Positions 1 to 7,709 of a stretch of 49,284 bases of DNA are shown piece by piece. The notes under the pieces were generated by a model. That model ran no database searches and had not been told where the DNA came from. It saw only the letters and a program-made list of their open reading frames with translations. Positions within the stretch are counted from its first letter, which is position 1; each line of letters starts with the position of its first letter. The DNA comes from Spirochaetota bacterium (GTDB taxonomy: Bacteria > Spirochaetota > Spirochaetia > Treponematales > Rectinemataceae), in NCBI GenBank assembly GCA_029778945.1, contig JAKPBN010000400.1, positions 1 through 49,284 on the forward strand, in the 5' to 3' direction. The translations under genes were made by a program, and so were the position numbers.

Positions 1-1
1 C

Positions 2-436
2 TTTGGCAAGGGCGGAGCCCAAGGCTCCCCCCAGGGCCAGGCCGCGCCTGGCGCCCAGGGCAATGCCAAGGAGCCTGCGGCGGAAGCCCACGCCTCCACG
101 GCCCCGGAATTCCGGCTCGAGGCCCTGCCCAAGCCCGACCCCGTGGCCTGCCCGATCTGCGGCAAGCCCGTCTACGACCTGTCCACGGCCCTGTCCCAGG
201 ACAGGGAGCATCCGACCCCGGCCCACTTTGACTGCGTGATCGAGAGGGTCGGCGCCGCCGAGTCCCTGGGACCCAACGAAAAGCTCGTCTACATGGGCTC
301 GGGCTCCTTTGGAGTGGTGGAGTTCAAGGACAAGAACGAGACGGCCTTTGTGGTCAAGCGCCGGGTCCAGTGGGAAAAAGAGGGCGAAAAGCAGGATTGG
401 CGCAAGCTCCTCTCCGCCCGGATTTCCAACCTCTAG
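2..436 (+). CDS. Zinc-ribbon protein of unknown function, 5' end outside window
   Basis: The frame is open from the window edge, so the N-terminus is missing. The visible part starts with about 45 residues rich in Gly, Ala, Gln and Pro, which looks like a flexible linker. A compact domain follows with a CPIC knuckle, then a His and a FDC about 25 residues later, as in a zinc-binding site. The C-terminus is charged and ends KLLSARISNL. A GTG at 143 could be an internal start, but the linker upstream reads in the same frame and looks coding. It lies 12 bp before aroK on the same strand, so it is probably cotranscribed. I do not recognise the family. A nucleic-acid-associated role would fit a zinc ribbon but is only a guess. 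Confidence 0.6.
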   Translation, partial: FGKGGAQGSPQGQAAPGAQGNAKEPAAEAHASTAPEFRLEALPKPDPVACPICGKPVYDLSTALSQDREHPTPAHFDCVIERVGAAESLGPNEKLVYMGSGSFGVVEFKDKNETAFVVKRRVQWEKEGEKQDWRKLLSARISNL

Positions 437-448
437 CCCGTATTTTCC

Positions 449-1126
449 ATGCCCCAGCCCATCCGCCTCCCTCCCATCCTGGGCCCCTGGCCGGAAAGCC
501 TTGAGGGCCTCCTCGAGGAGTGCGGCCTTGAGGCCTTGGACCTCCGGCGGGCCGAGGGGATCCACCCCGCCAGCCTTGCCTTGGGGTCCGCCAAGCCGGC
601 TGGCCGCGAGGCTTCCCCACGGATAGCCCTCGTCGGCCCCATGGGGGTGGGCAAGTCCAGCGTGGGCCGGGCCTTGGCTCGGCTTTCCGGCCTTCCCTTT
701 GCGGATTCCGACGAGGCAATTGTCGCCGAGGCCGGGATGGATATCCCGGCCATCTTTGCCCGGGAGGGCGAGGCCGGCTTTAGGTCCCGGGAATCCTGGG
801 TCCTCGCCAAGCTGCTCGCCGGGGGACCCCTGGTCCTCGCCACCGGAGGTGGGGCCGTCCTTGCCCCGGAAAACCGGGCCCTCCTCCACGAGGCCGCCCA
901 GGTTGTCTGGCTCCATGCCCCGGCGGCCGTCCTGGCCAGACGGGTGGAGGGGGGAGGGAGCCGGCCCCTCCTCGCTGGCGGGGCGGTCGAGGAAAAGCTA
1001 GCCTCCATCTACCAGCTTCGCCTGCCCTACTATGTCCAATGCGCAGACTTCCTCCTCCCCGTCGGGAGGTCCAGCCCCCAGACCCTCGCCGAGGTGATCC
1101 ATGACGCACTCCTCAAGGCCCGCTAG
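449..1126 (+). CDS. aroK: Shikimate kinase
   Basis: Phosphorylates shikimate at the 3-hydroxyl with ATP, the fifth step of the chorismate pathway, in the cytoplasm. The P-loop GPMGVGKS is at residues 63-70. The shikimate-binding DSD is at 86-88, the FR arginine near 112, the GGG turn at 133-135 and the lid arginine in RPLL near 172. The kinase core starts only near residue 57, so this 225-residue protein carries an extra N-terminal stretch of about 55 residues compared with a usual length of roughly 170. No upstream start is possible because the TAG of the preceding gene at 434-436 is in the same frame. A later start would remove the extension, but I see no better one. The 3' end overlaps aroA by 26 bp, implying translational coupling. 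Confidence 0.9.
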   Translation: MPQPIRLPPILGPWPESLEGLLEECGLEALDLRRAEGIHPASLALGSAKPAGREASPRIALVGPMGVGKSSVGRALARLSGLPFADSDEAIVAEAGMDIPAIFAREGEAGFRSRESWVLAKLLAGGPLVLATGGGAVLAPENRALLHEAAQVVWLHAPAAVLARRVEGGGSRPLLAGGAVEEKLASIYQLRLPYYVQCADFLLPVGRSSPQTLAEVIHDALLKAR

Positions 1127-2390
1127 CCTAGCCGGCAGGCTCCGGGCCCCGGCCTCCAAGTCCTCCATGCAGAGGGCCGTGGCCTGCGCCGCCCTGGCTC
1201 CCGGCACCTCGGTCCTGCGGAACCCCAGCGACTGCGCCGACGCCAGGGCGGCCTTGGGCATAGCCCGGGCCCTTGGAGCCGGGGTCAAGGAAACCGAGGC
1301 AGGCATCGAGATCGAGGGGGGCATCCTCGCCAAGGCCCCGCCTTCCCTGCCCGGCCTTCCCCGGCGCCTGTCCTGCGGCGAGTCCGGCCTTTGCATCCGC
1401 ATGTTCAGCCCCATCGCTGCCCTCCTGCCCGGGGAGACCGAGCTCGGGGCCGAAGGCTCCCTGCGCCGCCGCCCGGTGACCGCGATCGAGGGCAGCATCG
1501 ACAGCCTGGGGGGCCGGGCCACCACCCAGGCCGGCCTTCCCCCCGTCCTGGTCCAGGGCCCCCTCCTGGGCGGCCGGGCCGAGGTGGACGCCTCGACATC
1601 CTCCCAGTTCCTCACGGGCCTCCTCATCGCCCTGCCCTGCGCGGCCGGGAATTCTGAGCTCCTAGTCTCGAACATAGTGAGCTCTGGCTATGTCGACCTG
1701 ACCTTGGACACGATGGCCGCCTTTGGGGTCGGGATCCAGGCCTCCCCGGACCGCTCGGCTTTTTTTGTGGCCGGGGGCCAGGCCTACCGGGCCAGGGACT
1801 TTGAGGTCGAGGGGGACTGGAGCGGGGCGGCCTTCCTCCTTGTAGCCGCGGCCATAGCCGGCAAGCTAGGCTCGGTCCTGAGGCTGGACGGACTCAAGCT
1901 GGATTCCAGCCAGCCCGACCGGGCTATCCTCGAAGTCCTGAGCCTCGCCGGGGCCGAGGTCGTGGAGCTCCCGGGCTCGCCCTCGGGATCGGTCCTCGTG
2001 GGCCGGCGGGACTTGTCCTCCTTTAGCTTCGACGCCACGGATTGCCCCGACCTTTTCCCCCCCCTAGTGGCTTTGGCTTCGGTATGCCAAGGCCTGAGCG
2101 TGCTCACCGGGGCGTGGCGCCTGGCCTCCAAGGAGAGCGACCGGGCCACGGCCCTCAAGGAGGAGTTTGGAAGGCTGGGGATAAAGGTGGAGGTGGAAGG
2201 GGACCGGATGCTTGTGACCGGGGGACGCCCCAGGGGCGGGAGGGTCGACTCCCGGGGGGACCACCGGATCGCGATGGCCGCCGCCGTGGCCGGCCTAGCC
2301 GCGAGCGGGGAGGTCATCATTGACGGGGCCGAGTGCGTGGCCAAGTCCTGGCCGAAATTCTTCGAGGACCTCGAAGCCCTTCTGGCCTAG
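1101..2390 (+). CDS. aroA: 5-enolpyruvylshikimate-3-phosphate synthase
   Basis: Transfers enolpyruvyl from PEP to shikimate-3-phosphate, the sixth step to chorismate. The 429-residue length is normal for the family. Recognisable blocks in order are APASKSSMQRA near the N-terminus (family SKS motif), CGESGLCIRM where most members have NAGTAMR, EGDWSGAAF (EGD.S), DCPDLFPPL (the D..PD catalytic region), KESDRA (KE.DR) and DHRIAMA near the C-terminus. The replacement of the NAGTAMR block by CGESGLCIR places it among divergent AroA proteins, and this block contacts substrate and inhibitor in studied enzymes. The start lies inside the aroK coding region, so its translation probably depends on aroK. 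A kinase gene with its own promoter follows. Confidence 0.93.
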   Translation: MTHSSRPASLAGRLRAPASKSSMQRAVACAALAPGTSVLRNPSDCADARAALGIARALGAGVKETEAGIEIEGGILAKAPPSLPGLPRRLSCGESGLCIRMFSPIAALLPGETELGAEGSLRRRPVTAIEGSIDSLGGRATTQAGLPPVLVQGPLLGGRAEVDASTSSQFLTGLLIALPCAAGNSELLVSNIVSSGYVDLTLDTMAAFGVGIQASPDRSAFFVAGGQAYRARDFEVEGDWSGAAFLLVAAAIAGKLGSVLRLDGLKLDSSQPDRAILEVLSLAGAEVVELPGSPSGSVLVGRRDLSSFSFDATDCPDLFPPLVALASVCQGLSVLTGAWRLASKESDRATALKEEFGRLGIKVEVEGDRMLVTGGRPRGGRVDSRGDHRIAMAAAVAGLAASGEVIIDGAECVAKSWPKFFEDLEALLA

Positions 2391-2438
2391 GCCCGCGGCC
2401 CTAGATGACTATCTAATACAGCCAAAACCGCTCTTCTC

Positions 2439-2466
2439 TTGACCTCCCGCCGGAGTCTGCTATAGT
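2439..2466 (+). promoter_or_regulatory. Promoter of the GAF/HisKA_2 kinase gene
   Basis: TTGACC at 2439-2444 and TATAGT at 2461-2466 are separated by 16 bp and match the sigma-70 consensus well. The next start codon downstream with a ribosome-binding site is the TTG at 2549, which gives a leader of about 75 nt. Confidence 0.65.
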
Positions 2467-2548
2467 TGCGGCCATCCGCAAATAGGGTCATCCATGCTTC
2501 CAGTACCCCCCCAGCGGCGCGAATCCTCAGTCCCTTGGGAGGTCCCCG

Positions 2549-3823
2549 TTGCCCGCAGAGACAGCGACTAGCCAGCCAGGCGAGCCCCCAGGCCCTTCCT
2601 CCTTTGAGGCCGAGCTTCGGGCCACCACCACCCTGCTCCGCCTCATGGGGGACTGTGAGGACCTAAAGGAATTGGCCGGCGAGGTCATAACGTACCTGCG
2701 GGCCTGGTCGGGCTGCGAGGCCGTGGGCCTCAGGCTAAAGGAAGGGGCGGACTTTCCCTATTATGAGACGAGGGGCTTTCCCGGGGCCTTTGTCCTCCTC
2801 GAGAGCCACCTATGCGCCCGGGATCCCGGAGGCGCCGAGAGCCAGGACGACCAGGGGCGGCCTATCCTCGAGTGCATGTGCGGCAACATCCTCCAGGGTC
2901 GGACCGATCCGCTCCAGCCCTTCTTTACCCGGACAGGCTCCTTCTGGACCAACTCGACCTCGGCCCTCCTCTATGGCACGACCGACGACAGTCGAGGAGC
3001 CCACACCCGCAACCGCTGCAATCTGGAGGGCTATGAGTCCGTGGCCCTCGTGCCCGTCCGGCGGGGGGCGGAGATCCTGGGCCTCCTCCAGTTCAACGAC
3101 CACCGCGAGGGCCGCTTTACCCCCGAGCTCATCTCGGTCTATGAGCGCTTTGGGGACTGCGTGGGCATTGCCCTGGGGGAAAGGCTGGCCCGCCGGGACC
3201 TGAAGGACGCCCTGGCCAGGCAGGAATGGCTTGTCCGGGATGCCTATCACCGGGTCAAGAACAACCTCATGGTGGTGGAAAGCCTCCTCCGGCTCCAGTC
3301 CTCGGAGATCCAGGATCCCGGGGACCTCGCGCGCTTCCAGGACGCCATGGGCCGGGTCCATTCCATGCTCCTCATCCACGACACCCTAAACCGCTCCGCG
3401 GACCTCGCGAGTGTCTCCTCCAAGGCCTATTTCGAGGGGCTTCTCGCGAGCCTCCTCGAGGCCTGCCGGAGGCCCGGCCTCAAGGTCAGGCTGGAGTCCG
3501 CGATAGCCGACCTCAACCTGGGCCCCGCCCAGGCCTTGGGCCTGGGCCTGATCACCAATGAGCTCATCTCCAACGCCCTCAAGCACGCCTTCCCCGGCAG
3601 GGCCGAGGGCCTAGTCTCAATTGGCCTGTCCCGGGAGGGGGAGGACCTCGTCCTCTCTGTGGCCGATGACGGAGTGGGCCTGGCCGAGGGCCTCGAGGAC
3701 AGGGCCGGCTCCAGCCTGGGCCTCCTCATCGTGTCCGCCAAGACCCAGGAGCTGGGCGGCACCATGAGGGTGGCGAGGCCCGGAGGGACGCGCTTTGAGT
3801 TCCGCTTTCCCCCAAGGCCCTAG
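2549..3823 (+). CDS. GAF-domain sensor histidine kinase, HisKA_2 type
   Basis: Cytoplasmic two-component sensor of 424 residues with no transmembrane segment. A GAF-like sensor covers about residues 25-210 and contains CMCGN near 110 and the stretch GSFWTNST near 130-137, known from GAF modules fused to this kinase class. The HisKA_2 dimerisation domain has YHRVKNN with phosphoacceptor His234. A HATPase_c domain follows, with NELISNALKHAF as N box and DDGVGL as G1 box. The start is TTG at 2549: GGGAGG at 2537-2542 lies 6 nt upstream, and the ATG at 2494 is in another frame. The stop overlaps the stop of convergent tyrA in a shared CTAG. No receiver gene is adjacent, so the partner is unknown. 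Confidence 0.85.
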   Translation: MPAETATSQPGEPPGPSSFEAELRATTTLLRLMGDCEDLKELAGEVITYLRAWSGCEAVGLRLKEGADFPYYETRGFPGAFVLLESHLCARDPGGAESQDDQGRPILECMCGNILQGRTDPLQPFFTRTGSFWTNSTSALLYGTTDDSRGAHTRNRCNLEGYESVALVPVRRGAEILGLLQFNDHREGRFTPELISVYERFGDCVGIALGERLARRDLKDALARQEWLVRDAYHRVKNNLMVVESLLRLQSSEIQDPGDLARFQDAMGRVHSMLLIHDTLNRSADLASVSSKAYFEGLLASLLEACRRPGLKVRLESAIADLNLGPAQALGLGLITNELISNALKHAFPGRAEGLVSIGLSREGEDLVLSVADDGVGLAEGLEDRAGSSLGLLIVSAKTQELGGTMRVARPGGTRFEFRFPPRP

Positions 3824-4596
3824 TCGGCTATGTTGTCCCGGAGCTTCCCCAGGAATTTCCTCATCTCCTCGTAGTCCTTGTCCTTGATGATGTGGGAGAG
3901 GTAGGAAAGCTGGGAGTTGATGAGCTCGAGCTGGCGGATCGTGTAGGGGTTGAACATGATCTCCGAGAGGAGCCTGTCGTCCTCGGAGAAGAGGCCCTTG
4001 GCTATGGCCATGTGGCGCTTGAAGTTCGTGCCCGGGGCGTCCTGCTTTTGCATCACCGCGGCGAAGACCATGGTCGAGGCAAAGGGGGTCGCAAGGGAAT
4101 AGGCCACGGTCTTGTCGTGGCCCTCGAAGCTCTTCTCGAAGATGCGGATCCCCAGGCGGGAATAGAGGTCCCGGAAGAAGCGCTTGCCCTCCTCGCAGGA
4201 CTCCTCGATGATCACGGCGCTCTCGTCGCGGAGGTCCCGGATGCTGGCGAAGGTAGGGCCGAACATGGGGTGGGTGGAGACAAAGGGCCTTCCCGCCGAG
4301 GCGTAGAAGGCCTCGATGCCCGACTTGACCGAGGCTATGTCCGAGAGGATGCAGGCCTTGGGCAGATGGGGGAGGACCCTCTCGAAGGAGGACACCGTGT
4401 CCCCCAGGGTCACGCAGTTGATAAAGAGCTCGGGGGCGAAATCATCGAGCTCCTCGAGCTCGCTGAAGCGCTTGACCTTGATGAAATACTTCATCCGCGC
4501 CGGGTCGGCGTCATGGACGGCTACCTCGTGGTCGAGGTAGAGCTCTTCCGTGAGCCAGGCCCCCATTCTTCCGGTGCCGAGTATGAAAATCCTCAT
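3820..4596 (-). CDS. tyrA: Prephenate dehydrogenase-like protein
   Basis: Expected to oxidise and decarboxylate prephenate to 4-hydroxyphenylpyruvate with NAD(P)+, the tyrosine branch after chorismate. The N-terminal Rossmann motif is GTGRMG at residues 7-12. THPMFGPT near residues 108-115 contains the conserved catalytic-site His109. At 258 residues it is short: there is no ACT domain and no fused chorismate mutase, so tyrosine feedback is not evident. It is the last gene of the aro operon, starting 1 nt after the pheA stop. An arogenate dehydrogenase specificity cannot be excluded from sequence. Confidence 0.85.
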   Translation of the reverse strand: MRIFILGTGRMGAWLTEELYLDHEVAVHDADPARMKYFIKVKRFSELEELDDFAPELFINCVTLGDTVSSFERVLPHLPKACILSDIASVKSGIEAFYASAGRPFVSTHPMFGPTFASIRDLRDESAVIIEESCEEGKRFFRDLYSRLGIRIFEKSFEGHDKTVAYSLATPFASTMVFAAVMQKQDAPGTNFKRHMAIAKGLFSEDDRLLSEIMFNPYTIRQLELINSQLSYLSHIIKDKDYEEMRKFLGKLRDNIAD

Positions 4597-4597
4597 G

Positions 4598-5650
4598 CTA
4601 GATCCTCGTTTCCCTGTAGCATCCCAGGAGCCTAAAGTCCCTGGCCGTGGCCTTGGCCGCCTCTATGGCCCCGGCGACCCTGTCCTCCCGGGGCGAGCCC
4701 TCGAAGTCCACAAAGATCGCATAGTCCCCGGGCTTGTCCGGGACCGACTCGATCCTCGTCAGGTTGATCTCCGCCTTGGCGAAGATCTCGAGGACCGAGA
4801 AGAGGGCCCCCGCCTTGTCCGTGGCCCCAAAGACCGCGGAGCACTTGTCCCCGTCCTCCTCGCCGGCCTCCTTGGAGAGGACAAAGAAGCGGGTCCGGTT
4901 GACCTCGGCGTCCTGGACCCCTTCTTTGATGATCTCGAGGTCGTAGAGCTCGGCGGCAAAGCGGCTCGCGATGGCCGCCGCCCCCTTGAGGCCCGTCTCC
5001 GCCAGCATCCGGGCCGAGCCGGCGGTGTCGTAATAGGGCTCGGGATCGAGCTTGTTGCGCTCGATAAAGCGGCGGCACTGGGCCAGGCCCTGGGGGTGGG
5101 AATAGACCGTGCGGATCTCCCTGTGGTCGGTGCCCGCCGGGGCCATGAGGCAGTGGGAGACCGGGAGGTCGATGGCCGCCACGACCCGGAGGCTTGTCCA
5201 GGCGAGGATGGAGTTTACCGGCCCCACGAGGCCTCCCAGGGTGTTTTCCACCGGGACGACGCCGGCGTCAAAGCGTCCCTTTTCCACGGCGTCAAAGACC
5301 GTCTCGAATTCCCGGCAGGGTATGGCCGCGGCCTTGGGGTCCCAGGCCTTGAGGGCCATCTCGCTGTAGGCCCCGTGCTCCCCCTGGAAGCCCACGGTGC
5401 GCAGGCCCGCGGCCTGGAGGGCCTTGGACTCGGCCATGATGCGCCTCCAGACCTCGGCGGTGAAATCCGGGCCCACGAGGCAGCGCGATGTGCGCCTCAC
5501 CTTGTCCAGGACGGCGGCCTCCCGGCCCTCGTCGAGGACCTCGGACTTGAAAGCCTTGGTGAGGAGGGCCTTTTCCATCCTTTCCCCCAGGAGGGCCAGG
5601 ATCTTGGCGTCGATGCGGTCAATGTCGTGGCGCAGCTCGTCCAGGTTCAT
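4598..5650 (-). CDS. pheA: Bifunctional chorismate mutase / prephenate dehydratase
   Basis: Converts chorismate to prephenate and then to phenylpyruvate, the phenylalanine branch. The 350 residues hold an AroQ-type chorismate mutase at about 1-85, a prephenate dehydratase domain at about 87-265 (FQGEHGAYSE at its start, catalytic NRTRFF near its end) and a C-terminal ACT domain with GALFSVLEIF. The usual ESRP of the phenylalanine-sensing ACT domain reads ESVP here, so feedback inhibition may be changed; that is an inference from one residue. The start at 5650 forms an ATGA overlap with the aroC stop. Reading can extend upstream in frame, but the added residues are arginine/proline-rich shadow sequence. 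Confidence 0.92.
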   Translation of the reverse strand: MNLDELRHDIDRIDAKILALLGERMEKALLTKAFKSEVLDEGREAAVLDKVRRTSRCLVGPDFTAEVWRRIMAESKALQAAGLRTVGFQGEHGAYSEMALKAWDPKAAAIPCREFETVFDAVEKGRFDAGVVPVENTLGGLVGPVNSILAWTSLRVVAAIDLPVSHCLMAPAGTDHREIRTVYSHPQGLAQCRRFIERNKLDPEPYYDTAGSARMLAETGLKGAAAIASRFAAELYDLEIIKEGVQDAEVNRTRFFVLSKEAGEEDGDKCSAVFGATDKAGALFSVLEIFAKAEINLTRIESVPDKPGDYAIFVDFEGSPREDRVAGAIEAAKATARDFRLLGCYRETRI

Positions 5651-6621
5651 CTTTGGGCTCCAAGGTTGAGGTCGGCTAGGACTATGGCCACGGCGGCCTC
5701 GAGGGCCACCGAGGCGCGGAGGGCGATGCATGCGTCATGGCGGCCCTGGCCCCGCAGTTCGGTCATGTTTCCCGTGGAGAAGTCCAGGGTCTCCTGGGCC
5801 TTCCCGATGGTCGAGGCGGGCTTGACCGCGACCCTCAGCACGAGCTCGTTGCCGTTGGTTATGCCGCCGTTGACGCCTCCGGCCCCGTTGCGGGAGGTTC
5901 GGCCGTCGAGGGAGACAAAGGGGTCGTTGTGCTCGGAGCCGCGCATCCTGGCAGCCCCGAAGCCGTCCCCGAATTCCACGCCCCGCACGGCGGGCACGGC
6001 GTAGAGGGCCTGGGCGAGGAGGCCCTCCACGGAGCCAAAGAAGGGCTCCCCAAGGCCGGCGGGAAGGCCCTGGACCCGGATCTCCACGAGGCCCCCGATG
6101 GAGTCCTCCTCGGCGACGGCTTCGGCTATCGCGGCCTCGATGTCCTTCCTGCCCCCGGCCTCGAGGAGGGTGGTGGAGAAGGCCAGGCCCGGGAGGGTCC
6201 TCTTGGCCAGGACCCCCGCGGCGACAAGGCCGGCGGTGATCCGGCCCGAGAAGTGCCCCGAGCCCCGGGGGTCGGCAAAGCCCTTGTAGCGCGCCCGGGA
6301 GCTGAAGTCCGCGTGTCCCGGCCGGGGAACCCTCAGAAAGGCCTCGTAGTCCGAGGACCGGGTGTCCCGGTTGCGCATGAAGATGAGGATGGGGCTCCCC
6401 GTGGTCCTGTCCTGCCAGAGACCTGAGAGGATCTCAGGCTCGTCGGCCTCGACCCGTGGAGTCGTGCCCGGGGCCCCGGCCCGGCGGCGGGCCAGGTCTG
6501 GCCCCAGGTCGGCAAGGGTGAAGGGGATGCCCGGGGGGCAGCCGTCCACGAGGCAGCCCACGGCGGGGCCGTGGGACTCCCCAAAGAGGGATACCCGGAA
6601 TCTAGAGCCAATTGTGTTCAT
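5647..6621 (-). CDS. aroC: Chorismate synthase
   Basis: Removes the 3-phosphate from EPSP with reduced FMN to give chorismate. Family motifs are GESHGP near residue 14, RPGHADF, RGSGHFSGRITA, SEHNDPF, NGAGGVNGGITNG and GRHDAC. The length is 324 residues, shorter than many homologues of about 350-390, with the C-terminus ending soon after the last core helix. The start at 6621 overlaps the aroB stop by ATGA. The end overlaps the pheA start the same way, so the three genes are translationally coupled. The frame stays open upstream of 6621, but that region codes for AroB in another frame. Confidence 0.94.
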   Translation of the reverse strand: MNTIGSRFRVSLFGESHGPAVGCLVDGCPPGIPFTLADLGPDLARRRAGAPGTTPRVEADEPEILSGLWQDRTTGSPILIFMRNRDTRSSDYEAFLRVPRPGHADFSSRARYKGFADPRGSGHFSGRITAGLVAAGVLAKRTLPGLAFSTTLLEAGGRKDIEAAIAEAVAEEDSIGGLVEIRVQGLPAGLGEPFFGSVEGLLAQALYAVPAVRGVEFGDGFGAARMRGSEHNDPFVSLDGRTSRNGAGGVNGGITNGNELVLRVAVKPASTIGKAQETLDFSTGNMTELRGQGRHDACIALRASVALEAAVAIVLADLNLGAQR

Positions 6622-7709
6622 GGGGCCTCCCGGATAAAGGCGGACAGCTCGTCCAGGGCCAGGGCCTGGATCTCGACCCGGCCCAGGTCGAGGGGGAGTA
6701 CAAAGTGGACCTTGTCCGCGGCCCGCTTCTTGTCCGAGGCGACGGCGGAAAGGACGGCCTCCCGGAAGGCCTTGGGATCGGAAAGCCCAGGGCCCCCGGC
6801 AAGGCCAGCTTGCCTGGCCAGGCCAGCTTGCCTGGCCAGGGCAGCCGCCTCGGCCAGGCCCGTGGGCAGGCCCCAGGACGCGAGGAGGGCCAGGATCCGC
6901 TTTCTGGCCGCGGGGTTTGCCCCGGGGCGGCCGGCGGCCAGGCCCAGGGCCGAGCCCAGGCCAGCGGCCACGCAATAGCCGTGGCCCAGGCCCGTCACGG
7001 CCTCGATCCCATGGCCGATGGTGTGGCCCAGGTTGAGGAGGCGCCTCTCCCCGGCCTCCCGGGGATCCCTCAGGCTCACCCCGGCCTTGTAGGCCACGGA
7101 GCGCCGCACAACCTGCTCGAGGACCGCGGCGTCCATGGCCCGGCGGTCGGGACAGGAGGCCTCGAGGAGGGCAAAGTGGTCCCCGCCCTCGAGGACGCCG
7201 TGCTTGATCACCTCGGCCATGCCCGAGGCGAAATCCGCGTCGGGCAGGGAGTCGAGGAGGGTCGGGTCAAAGCGCACAAAGCGGGGCTTGGAGAAGGTCC
7301 CGAGGAGGTTCTTGAGGCCCTTGAAGTCTATGCCGTTCTTGCCCCCCACCGAGGCGTCCACCATGGAGAGGAGGGTGGTGGGGACAATCCCAAAGTCCAC
7401 TCCCCTGAGCCAGGTGGCCGCGGCAAAGCCCGCCAGGTCCGAGACCGAGCCCCCGCCTATCGCGAGGACCGTCCAGGTCCGGTCCACCTCGGCCTCGAGG
7501 AAGGCCGCCCAGAGGCCCTCGAGGCCGGCCAGGCTTTTCGCGGCCTCGCCGCGCTCGACTTCGATCACCGGGCAGGGCGGAAAGTCCGCCCCATGGAGCT
7601 TCCGGATCCTCGGGTCCGTGACAATCACCGTCCGCCCCAGGTCGAGGCCCAGGTCGCCTGCGAGGCCTCCGAGGGGTCCCCAGGAGAGGAGGCTCTCCAC
7701 GGGGGCCAT
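6618..7709 (-). CDS. aroB: 3-dehydroquinate synthase
   Basis: Cyclises DAHP to 3-dehydroquinate using NAD+ and a divalent metal. The nucleotide-binding GGGSVSDLAGF and the following PTTLLSMVDASVGGKNGID are intact. Candidate metal ligands lie in MAEVIKHGV and in NLGHTIGHGIE. The length is 363 residues, normal for the family. An unusual feature is a perfect 18-bp tandem duplication at 6804-6839 that adds a second copy of the hexapeptide LARQAG in the C-terminal domain. Its stop and the aroC start overlap as ATGA. Its own start shares one base with the aroF stop. Confidence 0.94.
   Translation of the reverse strand: MAPVESLLSWGPLGGLAGDLGLDLGRTVIVTDPRIRKLHGADFPPCPVIEVERGEAAKSLAGLEGLWAAFLEAEVDRTWTVLAIGGGSVSDLAGFAAATWLRGVDFGIVPTTLLSMVDASVGGKNGIDFKGLKNLLGTFSKPRFVRFDPTLLDSLPDADFASGMAEVIKHGVLEGGDHFALLEASCPDRRAMDAAVLEQVVRRSVAYKAGVSLRDPREAGERRLLNLGHTIGHGIEAVTGLGHGYCVAAGLGSALGLAAGRPGANPAARKRILALLASWGLPTGLAEAAALARQAGLARQAGLAGGPGLSDPKAFREAVLSAVASDKKRAADKVHFVLPLDLGRVEIQALALDELSAFIREAP
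6804..6839 (-). repeat. Perfect 18-bp in-frame tandem duplication within aroB
   Basis: GCCAGCTTGCCTGGCCAG occurs twice without mismatch at 6804-6821 and 6822-6839. It adds six residues in frame to AroB. Each unit contains a short inverted repeat, which could promote slippage. Confidence 0.85.

Noticed and set aside
4550-6004. Long + strand open frame of 484 codons opposite tyrA, pheA and aroC
   Set aside because: Its translation is low-complexity (Gly, Leu, Glu, Asp, Arg) and mirrors the codon pattern of the real genes on the other strand; the - strand products have clear family motifs.
5651-6975. Upstream extension of aroC to 442 residues
   Set aside because: The family N-terminus starts at MNTIGSRF (6621) and the ATGA overlap with aroB supports this start.
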